Shown in pieces: positions 40,577-48,594 of a stretch of 64,000 nucleotides of DNA. Within the stretch, counting starts at the first letter, position 1. The number at the start of each line of letters is the position of its first letter. Source of the stretch: Azonexus sp. (GTDB lineage Bacteria > Pseudomonadota > Gammaproteobacteria > Burkholderiales > Rhodocyclaceae); contig NZ_JAKLLH010000015.1 of assembly GCF_023150235.1 (NCBI RefSeq), positions 1-64,000 on the forward strand, read 5' to 3'. The position numbers and the translations under genes were made by a program. The notes beneath the pieces are model-generated. The model was not told the origin of the DNA, searched no databases, and saw only the letters and a list, made by a program, of their open reading frames with translations.

Positions 40577-41170
40577 ATGTTTTCCGGAATCATCGCGGCG
40601 GTCGGCCGCATCACCCAAATCACCCCGCGCGAAGCCGGTTTCCGCCTCACCGTCGATGCCGCCACGCTCGGCCTCGACGACGTCGCGCTCGGCGATTCGA
40701 TTGCCCACAACGGCGTCTGCCTGACCGTCGTCGCCAAGGAAGGCAACAGCTTCATGGTCGACGTCTCGCCGGAAACCCTGTCCTGCACCATCGGCCTCGC
40801 CGCCCCCGGCCCGGTCAACCTGGAAAAGGCGCTGCGCCTGGCCGACCGCCTCGGCGGCCACCTGGTTTCCGGCCACGTCGACGGCGTTGGCGAAGTGCTG
40901 CGCTTCGATCCGGTTGGCGACAACCGCCTGCTCGCCATCCGCGCCCCGCAAGCGCTGGCCAAGTACATCGCGCGCAAGGGCTCGATCACGGTCAACGGCA
41001 CCAGCCTGACCACCAACGACGTCGACGGCAGCGACTTCACCATCAACCTGATCCCGCACACGCTGGAAAACACCACGCTGCAATACCTGCAGCCCGGTGC
41101 CCAGGTCAATCTCGAAGTCGACCTGATCGCCCGTTATGTTGAACGGATCGTCGCCGCCCCCGCAAACTAA
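40577..41170 (+). CDS. ribE: Riboflavin synthase alpha chain
   Basis: Dismutates two 6,7-dimethyl-8-ribityllumazine molecules to riboflavin; 197 residues made of two similar lumazine-binding barrels (N-terminus MFSGIIAAVGRI; barrel 1 'DSIAHNGVCLTVVA', barrel 2 'GSITVNGTSLTTNDV'). The SGHVDGVGEV motif joins them. ATG 40577 is the family start. No FMN-riboswitch fold was recognised in the 161-bp upstream gap. Called ribC in E. coli. Confidence 0.95.
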   Translation: MFSGIIAAVGRITQITPREAGFRLTVDAATLGLDDVALGDSIAHNGVCLTVVAKEGNSFMVDVSPETLSCTIGLAAPGPVNLEKALRLADRLGGHLVSGHVDGVGEVLRFDPVGDNRLLAIRAPQALAKYIARKGSITVNGTSLTTNDVDGSDFTINLIPHTLENTTLQYLQPGAQVNLEVDLIARYVERIVAAPAN

Positions 41171-41176
41171 GGCCGA

Positions 41177-42190
41177 TCAGGTACTTGCAAAGGTAAAGGC
41201 GTCGGCGAAAAACTCTTCTTCCGGCAGACCAGCGGCGACGAAATCCTGGCGGGCGGCGTCGATCATCACCGGGGCGCCGCAGGCATAGACCTGGAAGCCC
41301 GAGAGGTCGGCGAAGTCGGCGAGCACCGCGCGGTGCACGAAACCGCTGCGGCCGTCCCAGGCATCGTCGGCGGCCGGCTCGGAGAGCACCGGCACGTAGC
41401 TGACCTGGGCCTGCGCGGCCGCCCAGCTCGCCGGCAGTTCGGGCATGTAAAGGTCGGCGCGGGCGCGGGCGCCCCAGTAGATATGCAGCGGCCGCTGGCA
41501 GTTTTCGGCCAGCGCGTGCTCGACGATGGACTTGATCGGCGCAAAGCCGGTGCCACCGGCGAGCAGGATCACCGGCTTGGCCGACTCCTCACGCAGGTAG
41601 AAACTGCCGTGCGGCCCGTTGAGGCGCAGGATGTCCTTGACCTTCATCGTCGAAAACAGCGGGTCGGTGAAGACGCCGCCGGGAACGTGGCGGATGTGCA
41701 GTTGCAGCAGGGCATCGTCGTGCGGCGCATTGGCCAGCGAGAAGCTGCGCTTCCTGCCGTCCTTGAGCAGGATGTCGACGTACTGGCCGGCCCAGAACTG
41801 CAGGCGTTCGTTGGCCGGCAGGCGCAGCTTGAGTTCGATCACGTCGGCGGCCAGCCGGTTGAGCTGTTCGATCCGCGCCGGCAGCGTCTTGACCGGGATG
41901 TCGCGGGCAGCGCCGACCTGCTTGCATTCGATGCTCAGGTCGCTCTGTGCCGTCGCACAGCAGAACAGCGTGGTTCCGGCCGCCTTGTCGGCGTCGCTCA
42001 ACGCATGCGGCTGCGCCTTGCCGTGGTCGACCTCGCCGCACAGCACCTTGCCGCGACAGGCGCCGCAGGCGCCGTCCTTGCAGCCGTAGGGCAGCGTCAG
42101 GCCCTGGCGCAGGGCGGCATCGAGCAGGGTTTCGGCGGCCTCGACCGTAAACTGGCGGCCGCTCGGCTGGACAGTGACTTGATAGCTCAT
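41177..42190 (-). CDS. 2Fe-2S ferredoxin-NAD(P)H flavoreductase (AscD/RfbI-like)
   Basis: 337 residues: N-terminal plant-type ferredoxin domain with 'YGCKDGACGACRGKVL' and a fourth Cys in TLFCC; then an FAD-binding barrel ('RKRSFSLANAPHDD' region with the RxYS-like RSFSLAN) and an NAD(P)-binding domain (LLAGGTGFAPIKSIVEH, 'YACGAPVMIDAARQDF'). Homologues include CDP-6-deoxy-hexulose reductases and subunits of ring-hydroxylating oxygenases. Here no dehydratase or oxygenase is adjacent, so the partner is unknown. ATG 42190 was chosen. Confidence 0.87.
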   Translation of the reverse strand: MSYQVTVQPSGRQFTVEAAETLLDAALRQGLTLPYGCKDGACGACRGKVLCGEVDHGKAQPHALSDADKAAGTTLFCCATAQSDLSIECKQVGAARDIPVKTLPARIEQLNRLAADVIELKLRLPANERLQFWAGQYVDILLKDGRKRSFSLANAPHDDALLQLHIRHVPGGVFTDPLFSTMKVKDILRLNGPHGSFYLREESAKPVILLAGGTGFAPIKSIVEHALAENCQRPLHIYWGARARADLYMPELPASWAAAQAQVSYVPVLSEPAADDAWDGRSGFVHRAVLADFADLSGFQVYACGAPVMIDAARQDFVAAGLPEEEFFADAFTFAST

Positions 42191-42232
42191 GGCTTCCTCT
42201 TGTTCCCCTATAGGCTCGGCTAAAATGCCGAG

Positions 42233-43150
42233 ATGCAAAAAATCCTGATCGTCGGCAGCGGGGACGTTGCCCGCCGCATCCTCTCCCTGCTTTGCCGCCG
42301 CGCCCGCGTCTATGCGCTGCTGCGCGACCCGGAAGCGGCCGCCGCCTGGCGGGCCGCCGGCGCGACGCCGCTGCTCGGCGATCTCGACGACCGGCGCAGC
42401 CTGCAACGCCTGGCCGGCCTCGCCGACTGCGTGCTGCATCTGGCGCCGCCGCCCAACCACGGCGAACGCGACCCACGGACGCGCAATCTGCTGGCCGCCC
42501 TGAGCCGCGGGCAAAAGCAGCGCGAAAGTCTACCACGGCGCCTGATTTACGTAAGCACGACAGGGGTTTACGGCGATTGTGGCGGCGCCGAGATCGACGA
42601 AACCCGGCACTGCCGGCCGGAAAACGCCCGCGCCCGCCGCCGGGTCGATGCCGAGCAGGCCTTGCGCCGCTGGGGCGCGGCCAGCGGCGTCAGCGTCAGC
42701 ATCCTGCGCGCCCCCGGCATTTACGCGGCCGATCGCCTGCCGCTCGAACGCCTGCAAAAAGGCACGCCGGCACTGGTCGACCGTGACGATGTGTATACCA
42801 ACCATATCCACGCCGACGATCTCGCCGCCGCCTGCGTCGCCGCACTGCGCCGGGGCGGCGCCAACCGCGCCTACAACGCGGTCGATGCCTCGGAGCTGAA
42901 GATGGCCGAGTATTTCGACCAGGTCGCTGCCGCCTTCGCCCTGCCGCCGCCGCCGCGCCTGAGCCGGGCCGAAGCCGAGCAGCAGTTGTCGCCGGTGCAG
43001 CTGTCGTTCATGCGCGAATCGCGGCGCATCGGCAACCGCCGGCTGACCCGCGAACTCGGCCTGCGCCTGCGCTACCCGACGGTCGAGGCCGGCATCGCCG
43101 CCGCCCGCGCCGCGCTGAGTGCCGCCCCCGCCGCCAACTCATCCGATTAA
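42233..43150 (+). CDS. NAD(P)-dependent epimerase/dehydratase-like SDR
   Basis: 305 residues with an N-terminal Rossmann strand (KILIVGSGDVARRI; atypical GxGxxA) and 'RLIYVSTTGVYGDCGG' with the Ser and the Tyr of the SDR catalytic site. The usual YxxxK is replaced: the region 'ARRRVDAEQALRRWG' has no Tyr four before a Lys. So dehydrogenase activity is uncertain. 'VYTNHIHADDLAAACVAALRRG' is the C-terminal signature of this subgroup. Divergent from the flavoreductase with a 42-bp gap. Confidence 0.8.
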   Translation: MQKILIVGSGDVARRILSLLCRRARVYALLRDPEAAAAWRAAGATPLLGDLDDRRSLQRLAGLADCVLHLAPPPNHGERDPRTRNLLAALSRGQKQRESLPRRLIYVSTTGVYGDCGGAEIDETRHCRPENARARRRVDAEQALRRWGAASGVSVSILRAPGIYAADRLPLERLQKGTPALVDRDDVYTNHIHADDLAAACVAALRRGGANRAYNAVDASELKMAEYFDQVAAAFALPPPPRLSRAEAEQQLSPVQLSFMRESRRIGNRRLTRELGLRLRYPTVEAGIAAARAALSAAPAANSSD

Positions 43151-43172
43151 TCCTCCAACAAGCGACTCGCCC

Positions 43173-43589
43173 ATGCTGATCGTCAAAACCCTGCACCTGT
43201 GGATGGTGATTTCCTGGTTCGCCGGCCTCTTCTACCTGCCGCGCATTTTCGTCAATCTGGCGATGGTTCCCGCCGACAGCGATGCCGAACGCGAGCGCCT
43301 GCTGCTGATGGCCGGCAAGCTCTACAAGTTCATGACCCCGCTCGCCGCCTTCGCGGTGCTGCTCGGCCTCTGGCTGTGGTTCGGCTACGGCTTCGGCGGC
43401 GGCTGGCTGCACGCCAAAACCACGCTGGTCGCCGGCCTGGTCGCCTATCACTGGCATTGCGGCCGCCTGCTGCAAGCCTTCCGCAACGGCCACAACACCC
43501 GTTCGCACGTCTGGTTCCGCTTCTATAACGAAGTCCCGGTGCTGGTGCTGCTCGCCGTCCTCTTCCTCGTTGTTCTCAAGCCCTTCTGA
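43173..43589 (+). CDS. hemJ: Protoporphyrinogen IX oxidase HemJ
   Basis: 138-residue membrane protein with four helices (UPF0093/HemJ family), which oxidises protoporphyrinogen IX in many proteobacteria that lack HemG/HemY. The conserved N-terminal His (LIVKTLHLWMVISWFAGLFY) and Arg (LPRIFVN), plus 'GGWLHAKTTLVAGLVAYHWH' with Lys/His, match the family. ATG 43173 (MLIVKTLHLW) was chosen over an upstream ATG at 43119, which overlaps the SDR gene by 32 bases. Confidence 0.92.
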   Translation: MLIVKTLHLWMVISWFAGLFYLPRIFVNLAMVPADSDAERERLLLMAGKLYKFMTPLAAFAVLLGLWLWFGYGFGGGWLHAKTTLVAGLVAYHWHCGRLLQAFRNGHNTRSHVWFRFYNEVPVLVLLAVLFLVVLKPF

Positions 43590-43602
43590 AGGCCTGGACC
43601 AT

Positions 43603-43632
43603 GTTTCAATCCACGCCCGTCCTCGGGCGAAG
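43603..43632. repeat. Lone type I-C-like CRISPR repeat
   Basis: GTTTCAATCCACGCCCG (43603-43619), loop TCCT, CGGGCGAAG (43624-43632). The first 14 bases are the conserved end of type I-C CRISPR repeats (general knowledge), and CGCCCG/CGGGCG forms the expected stem. No second copy was found nearby and there are no cas genes, so this is a solitary relic or a look-alike, not an array. Confidence 0.55.
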
Positions 43633-43707
43633 CTGCCGGCCAAAGACGGCCATTCCAAACATCGTATCCCCCGACCAGGGGAGGCCTCAAACCGGAGTGA
43701 TTTCCTG

Positions 43708-44874
43708 ATGAAATTTTTTGCCATCTGCCCGCGCGGCCTCGAACCCCTGCTCGCCGACGAACTGACCGCCCTCGGCGGCGAAGAGGTGACGCCGACCCAC
43801 GGCGGCGTCTTCTTCTCCGGCGAGTGGGCAACCTGCTACCGCGCCAACCTCGAATCGCGAATCGCCACCCGCATCCTGTGGCACATCGTCAAAGGCCCCT
43901 ACACCAGCGAAGAAGACGTCTACCGGCTGGCCGTGCGCCAGCTGTGGCCCAATCACTTCGCGGTCAGCAGCACCATCCGCGTCGTCACCACCGCAATCAA
44001 GTCGCCGCTGAAGTCGCTCGACTTCGTCACCCTGCGCGTCAAGGACGCCGTTTGCGACCGCTTCCGCGAAGACCTCGGCGAACGCCCAAATGTCGATACT
44101 CGCCACCCGGACGTGAGCATCCACCTGTTTCTCAGCGAGCGCGAGTGCACGCTCTATCTGGACACTTCGGGACAGCCGCTGTGGCAACGCGGTTTCCGCC
44201 GCGCCAGCGTCGAGGCACCATTGAAGGAAAACCTCGCTGCCGCGATCCTCAAGCTCTCCGGCTGGCAGCCCGAACAAGCGCTGGTCGACCCGATGTGCGG
44301 CAGCGGCACCTTCCTGCTCGAAGCGGTGCAGATCGCGCTCGACCGCGCCCCCGGCCTCGACCGGCATTTCGGCTTTGAACGACTGAAGTCCTTCCAGGCC
44401 ATCGAATGGGCGACCCTGCGCAGCGCCGCCGAAGCCCGCGTCAAAAAATCGCTGCCGGCCACGATCAGCGGCTACGACCTCGACGAACGCGCCGTACGCG
44501 CCACCCGCCGCAACCTCCAGGAAGCCGGCTTTGCCGCCTTTGCCACGGTCGACCACGGCAATGTGCTGGAAATCGAACCGCCGGCCGGTGCCCCCGGCGT
44601 GCTCCTGGCCAACCCGCCCTACGGCGAGCGTATCGGCGAACAAGAGGAACTGGCCGCGCTTTACCCGCAACTGGGAAGCGCGCTGAAGCGCCACTGGGCC
44701 GGCTGGCACTGCCTGTTCTTCACCGCCGACCTGCGCCTGCCCAAGCTGATCCGCCTGCAGCCGAGCCGCAAGACGCCGCTTTATAACGGCCCGCTCGAAT
44801 GCCGCCTGTTCCGCTTCGAAATGGTCGCCGGCAGCAACCGCAAGGGCGCGGCCCCGGCCACTGCAGGCGATTGA
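43708..44874 (+). CDS. THUMP-domain class I SAM-dependent RNA methyltransferase (RlmL N-half-like)
   Basis: 388 residues. An N-terminal FAICPRGLEPLLADELTALGG plus THUMP region ('RIATRILWHIVKGPYTSEEDVYRL', 'VSIHLFLSERECTLYLD') precedes the methyltransferase domain with DPMCGSGTFLLEAVQIA and the catalytic NPPY in LLANPPYGERIG. It corresponds to the first half of E. coli RlmKL (23S rRNA m2G2445). The second, RlmK-like half is absent, so target assignment is by homology only. ATG 43708 was chosen. Confidence 0.9.
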   Translation: MKFFAICPRGLEPLLADELTALGGEEVTPTHGGVFFSGEWATCYRANLESRIATRILWHIVKGPYTSEEDVYRLAVRQLWPNHFAVSSTIRVVTTAIKSPLKSLDFVTLRVKDAVCDRFREDLGERPNVDTRHPDVSIHLFLSERECTLYLDTSGQPLWQRGFRRASVEAPLKENLAAAILKLSGWQPEQALVDPMCGSGTFLLEAVQIALDRAPGLDRHFGFERLKSFQAIEWATLRSAAEARVKKSLPATISGYDLDERAVRATRRNLQEAGFAAFATVDHGNVLEIEPPAGAPGVLLANPPYGERIGEQEELAALYPQLGSALKRHWAGWHCLFFTADLRLPKLIRLQPSRKTPLYNGPLECRLFRFEMVAGSNRKGAAPATAGD

Positions 44875-44876
44875 CA

Positions 44877-44893
44877 TTGCTGCAATGCAGCAA
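44877..44893. promoter_or_regulatory. Dyad with CTGC-N3-GCAG core upstream of the CoA-transferase gene
   Basis: TTGCTGCAATGCAGCAA is a near-perfect dyad (one central base out of symmetry) starting 3 bases after the RNA methyltransferase stop codon and 88 bases before ATG 44981. It fits the TGC-rich pattern CTGC-N3/4-GCAG reported for the polyhydroxyalkanoate regulator PhaR. A weak TTGACC (44926-44931) lies downstream. Regulator not proven. Confidence 0.4.
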
Positions 44894-44980
44894 GCATTGA
44901 GATTTGATCTTGGTCAGCTAACATATTGACCCGACGTGCCAATATTAGATTTTTATAAAACAAAACAAGGAGAAAGCAAG

Positions 44981-46276
44981 ATGTCCGTCCAGGCTCTTTA
45001 TCAGCAGAAGCGTATGTCCGCGACCGACGCCATTCACGTGGTCAAGGATGGCGACACCATCGTCATCCCGACCGGCGTCGGCGAGCCGCCCGCGCTGCTG
45101 ACCGCCCTGTCCGACGCCCGTCGCAAATACCGCGACGTCAAGGTTTCGCAGATCCTGCCACTGCGCAAATATGGCTACATCGATCCGGAAACTGTGCAGC
45201 ACGTCCGTCACGACGCCTATTTCTTCGGCGGTGCGACCCGCCCGGGTGGCCAGGAAGGCTGGGTGGACTTCGTTCCCGCTTATTTCTCGGAACTGCCGCA
45301 GCTGATCCGCCGTGGCCTGTCGCCGGCCGACGTGGTCTTCGCGATGGCCTCGCCGATGGACGAATTCGGCTACTTCTCGCTGGCGCTGGCCCCGGACTAC
45401 ACCATGGCCGCGATTGAAAAAGCCCGTGCCGTGGTCCTGGAAGTGAACCCGCACGTACCCTTCGCCTTCGGTGCCTGCCACATCCACATTTCGGAAGTCG
45501 ATGCCCTGACCGAAAGCAGCGATCCGCTGCTCGAAGTCGGTCTGCCCAAGATCGGCCCCGTGCAGGAGGCCATCGGCAGCTACGTCGCCGAGATGATCCC
45601 CAACGGCGCCACCCTGCAGATCGGCTACGGCGGCATTCCCGACGCGGTGGTGATGCAGCTGACCAACAAGCACAACCTCGGCATCCATACCGAAATGGTC
45701 GGCGACGGCATCATGACCCTGGTCGAAGCCGGCGTGGTCAACAACTCGCAGAAGAACGTCAATCGCGGCAAGATGTTCGCCACCTTCGCGCTCGGCTCGA
45801 AGAAGCTGTACGACTTCATGCACCGCAATCCATCGCTCGAAATGCATCCGGTCGATGTCACCAACGACCCCTACCTGGCCGGCCAGAACGACAACCTGCA
45901 CTGCATCAACGCCACCATGCAGATCGACTTCCTCGGCCAGTGCGGCTCCGAGAGCCTGGGCGCCAAGCCCTACTCCGGCACCGGCGGCCAGGCCGACTTC
46001 GTGCGCGCCGCCAACCGTTCCAACGGCGGCAAGGCCTTCATCGTGCTGCCCTCGACCGCCAAGGACGACGCCATCTCCCGCATCGTCCCGACGCTGACCC
46101 CGGGCACTCACGTCAGCACCAGCAAGAACGACATCAACTACGTCGTCACCGAGCACGGTGTCGCCCAGCTGCGCGGCAAGACCGCCAAGCAGCGTTGCGA
46201 AGCGCTGATCGCCATTGCCCACCCCAACTTCCGCGCCGAACTGCGCGAAGCCGCCAAGAAGATGAACCTGCTGTAA
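44981..46276 (+). CDS. Acetyl-CoA hydrolase/CoA-transferase family protein
   Basis: 431 residues of the acetyl-CoA hydrolase/4-hydroxybutyrate CoA-transferase family. Conserved segments: 'DTIVIPTGVGEPPALLTALSD', 'GATLQIGYGGIPDAVVMQL', 'GIHTEMVGDGIMTLVEAGVV' (the Glu-containing region), 'PYSGTGGQADFVRAA' and 'YVVTEHGVAQLRGKTAKQR'. The CoA-transfer mechanism uses a glutamyl-CoA intermediate in this family. Donor and acceptor are not decided by the sequence (acetate, succinate, 4-hydroxybutyrate). A good ribosome-binding site AAGGAG lies about 10 bases before the ATG. Confidence 0.9.
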   Translation: MSVQALYQQKRMSATDAIHVVKDGDTIVIPTGVGEPPALLTALSDARRKYRDVKVSQILPLRKYGYIDPETVQHVRHDAYFFGGATRPGGQEGWVDFVPAYFSELPQLIRRGLSPADVVFAMASPMDEFGYFSLALAPDYTMAAIEKARAVVLEVNPHVPFAFGACHIHISEVDALTESSDPLLEVGLPKIGPVQEAIGSYVAEMIPNGATLQIGYGGIPDAVVMQLTNKHNLGIHTEMVGDGIMTLVEAGVVNNSQKNVNRGKMFATFALGSKKLYDFMHRNPSLEMHPVDVTNDPYLAGQNDNLHCINATMQIDFLGQCGSESLGAKPYSGTGGQADFVRAANRSNGGKAFIVLPSTAKDDAISRIVPTLTPGTHVSTSKNDINYVVTEHGVAQLRGKTAKQRCEALIAIAHPNFRAELREAAKKMNLL

Positions 46277-46369
46277 ACAGCCGATACATCTTGTAGCAAA
46301 TGAGTTCGGCCGCAAGGCCGAACTATCGGCTATCTTGGAGATGGTTCCACCGCTTTAGCGAGCCATTCC

Positions 46370-46771
46370 ATGTCATCACTCCCCGATTTCTCCCGGATTG
46401 CCCGTCGGCTGCTCTGCGCCACGCTGCTCGCCGTCACCGCCGCGACACCGGCCTGGGCACATCGCCCGCGCGTTCATTTCGGTGTCGGAGTCAATCTCGG
46501 CCCGGCCTTTGTGCCTTACTATGCGCCCGCCTGGCACCCCTGGAATTTTCCACCACCGACGATCTATCAGGCACCGATCATCATCCGGCAGGAAGCACCG
46601 CCGGTTTATGTCGAACGCACACCGCCCGTGGCCCCCCCGCCACCGGCGCCCATCGCTCCGGCACCAGTGGCGACGCAGTATTGGTATTACTGCCCAAGCA
46701 GCAGAGCCTATTACCCGCACGTCGCAAGCTGCCCCGAAGAGTGGCTGCGCGTACTGCCCCAGGAACGCTGA
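46370..46771 (+). CDS. Secreted proline-rich protein of unknown function
   Basis: 133 residues with a signal peptide ('LLCATLLAVTAATPAWA'). The mature part has Tyr/Pro-rich low complexity (PPPPAPIAPAPVATQ) and a C-terminal cysteine-pair motif 'YYCPSSRAYYPHVASC'. It ends one base before the start codon of the next gene, so the two are co-translated. Small periplasmic proteins with the C-terminal CPxSxxYYPxVxxC pattern are common in betaproteobacteria, function unknown. Confidence 0.75.
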   Translation: MSSLPDFSRIARRLLCATLLAVTAATPAWAHRPRVHFGVGVNLGPAFVPYYAPAWHPWNFPPPTIYQAPIIIRQEAPPVYVERTPPVAPPPPAPIAPAPVATQYWYYCPSSRAYYPHVASCPEEWLRVLPQER

Positions 46772-46772
46772 C

Positions 46773-47363
46773 ATGCCGATCCGGAAAAAACGCCTATTCA
46801 CGCTGTTGACCGTGACATTTGCCCTCACCGCCTGTAGCAGCCTGCCCAGCGGCCCCAGCCTGATGGCGCTGCCCGGCAGCGGCCATACTCTCAACACCTT
46901 CCGTGCCGACGATGCTTGGTGTCGCGACGACGCCCTGCGCCTGATCGGCGGCAAGTCGCCCGGAAGCCGGGCGAATGAGGCTGCGCTTGGCAGCGCGGCG
47001 GTAGGCACCGCCGTCGGCGCGGTGGCCGGTGCCGCCCTTGGCGGTCGCGAAGGTGCCGCCGTCGGTGCCGGGGTCGGACTACTTGCCGGCGGCGCCAGCG
47101 GCAGCGAGCAGGCGCGATACAGCGGTTACGGCTCGCAACGACAATACGATCAAGCTTACATCCAGTGCATGTATGCAAAGGGCCACCGCGTCCCCCTGCC
47201 GGCCGAGAGCGCCCGCTCCCTGCAGCAGACTGCGCAGCCGGTTGCTGGCGGCTATGTTCAATCTCCGGGACGCAGTGCCGCCGAGCTCGGTATTCCACCA
47301 CCTCCGGGCGGACAGCCGCCCGCGCCGCCGCCTCCGGCCCCGGGTCGCACGCCACCTCGCTGA
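46773..47363 (+). CDS. Glycine-zipper lipoprotein
   Basis: 196 residues with lipobox LTACSS after a basic signal peptide. A Gly/Ala zipper ('AAVGTAVGAVAGAALGGREGAAVGAGVGLLAGG' region) and a proline-rich C-terminal tail (PPPPGGQPPAPPPPAPG) frame a short domain with two Cys ('DQAYIQCMYAKGHRVP'). Resembles YMGG/17-kDa antigen-like proteins. Translated together with the preceding secreted protein. The gap of 223 bp to the following gene is regulatory in appearance, with no gene. Confidence 0.8.
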   Translation: MPIRKKRLFTLLTVTFALTACSSLPSGPSLMALPGSGHTLNTFRADDAWCRDDALRLIGGKSPGSRANEAALGSAAVGTAVGAVAGAALGGREGAAVGAGVGLLAGGASGSEQARYSGYGSQRQYDQAYIQCMYAKGHRVPLPAESARSLQQTAQPVAGGYVQSPGRSAAELGIPPPPGGQPPAPPPPAPGRTPPR

Positions 47364-47555
47364 AAGGCGTAGCCGATTCACCATCCCGCACGCCACATTC
47401 CAGAGGCGAGTTTTCCGTGGGCCCGCCAGCCCTTGCCGTGAAAGCGACCGCCGAAAAAGCACGGAAAATCCGCCGCATCTGCGTCAAGGGCGCTTTTTCC
47501 CGGAGCACTTCCCGGATTATTACTTTCGTAATAGAAACATTTCCGCTATCGTGGA

Positions 47556-47580
47556 TGGACAAGAACACTACACTTGTCCA
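47556..47580 (+). promoter_or_regulatory. Inverted repeat overlapping the leader of the GGDEF gene
   Basis: TGGACAAG (47556-47563), 9-base loop AACACTACA, CTTGTCCA (47573-47580), ending six bases before ATG 47587. No Shine-Dalgarno sequence is seen between it and the ATG. It could be a protein operator or an mRNA hairpin that hides the ribosome-binding region. Confidence 0.5.
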
Positions 47581-47586
47581 TTCACC

Positions 47587-48504
47587 ATGAAAATCCTGCT
47601 GGTTGAAGATATGCGCGCGGTCGCCGCCTTGATGACCGCACGTCTTGCCGCCTTCGGTCACGAAGTCTGCCACGCCGAAAACGGCGAGGTGGCTGTCGCA
47701 CTTTTCCAGCGGGAGGCACCGGACCTGGTCCTGATGGACCTGGAAATGCCCGTAATGAACGGCATCGAAGCCACCGGACGCATCCGGGCCCTGGAGAATG
47801 GCCATGTGTGGACCCCGATCATCTTCCTGACCGCCTCCGATACTCCCGAGCACTTGGTGACGGCAATCGAAGCCGGCGCCGACGATTTTCTTTCCAAAAC
47901 CGTTCCCGAAAACGTGCTGCAAGCCAAGATGAAGGCACTCAACCGCGTGGCCGCCTTGCGTCACGAGCTCACCGCGGCCAACCGACAGTTGCAGGACATG
48001 GCCCAGCGCGACGGTCTGACCGGCCTGGCCAACCGCCGGCACATGGATACCTTGACCGACAAAGCCTGGGAGCGCGCCTGCGTCCAGAAAAAGCCCTTCG
48101 GCCTGCTGATGCTCGATGTCGACAATTTCAAGCGCTACAACGATCGCTACGGTCACCAAGCCGGCGACGACTGCCTGCGTGCCGTAGCCGCCGCACTGAC
48201 CGAAGCGGTGCAAAACGAGGGCGAAAACTGCATCCTTGCCCGCTATGGCGGCGAGGAGTTTGCCATCGTCCTTCCCGGCCATCCTCACGACGATTGCCGC
48301 CGCATTGCCACTCAGGTACTCGACAGCCTGCGCCGACGCCAGATTCCGCACGCGAGCAATGCCGCCTGGGGCATCGTCACCGCATCGCTTGGCGCTGCCT
48401 GGCTTGCCGACGCCTCGGGTAAAATCGCCGACCTTTTCCATCTCGCCGACACCAACCTCTACCACGCCAAGGAAAACGGCCGCAACCGCTGCGAAATGGG
48501 CTGA
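47587..48504 (+). CDS. Response regulator with diguanylate cyclase (GGDEF) output
   Basis: 305 residues: receiver domain (1-120) with ED at ILLVEDMRA, phospho-Asp in LVLMDLEMP, Thr in IIFLTASD and Lys in DDFLSKTV, then a GGDEF domain ('RDGLTGLANRRHMDTL', RYGGEEFAIVLPG). It should make cyclic-di-GMP. The RxxD inhibitory site normally five residues before GGEEF is absent, so no product inhibition by that site is expected. Its cognate kinase is not in the window. The inverted repeat at 47556-47580 precedes the start. Confidence 0.93.
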   Translation: MKILLVEDMRAVAALMTARLAAFGHEVCHAENGEVAVALFQREAPDLVLMDLEMPVMNGIEATGRIRALENGHVWTPIIFLTASDTPEHLVTAIEAGADDFLSKTVPENVLQAKMKALNRVAALRHELTAANRQLQDMAQRDGLTGLANRRHMDTLTDKAWERACVQKKPFGLLMLDVDNFKRYNDRYGHQAGDDCLRAVAAALTEAVQNEGENCILARYGGEEFAIVLPGHPHDDCRRIATQVLDSLRRRQIPHASNAAWGIVTASLGAAWLADASGKIADLFHLADTNLYHAKENGRNRCEMG

Positions 48505-48594
48505 TACCGGAGCCCACCGCGCCGGCATGCAGGCGCGCTTTCTCGGACCTTGCCCCTCCGGCGAGGGTACGGCACGCGGCCTGGCCTTCAACGC

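Noticed and set aside
38127-40724. An 865-codon open frame opposite maeB
   Set aside because: Antisense shadow of a well-supported MaeB gene.
43603-43632. CRISPR array
   Set aside because: Only a single repeat-like unit; no second repeat at spacer distance and no cas gene.
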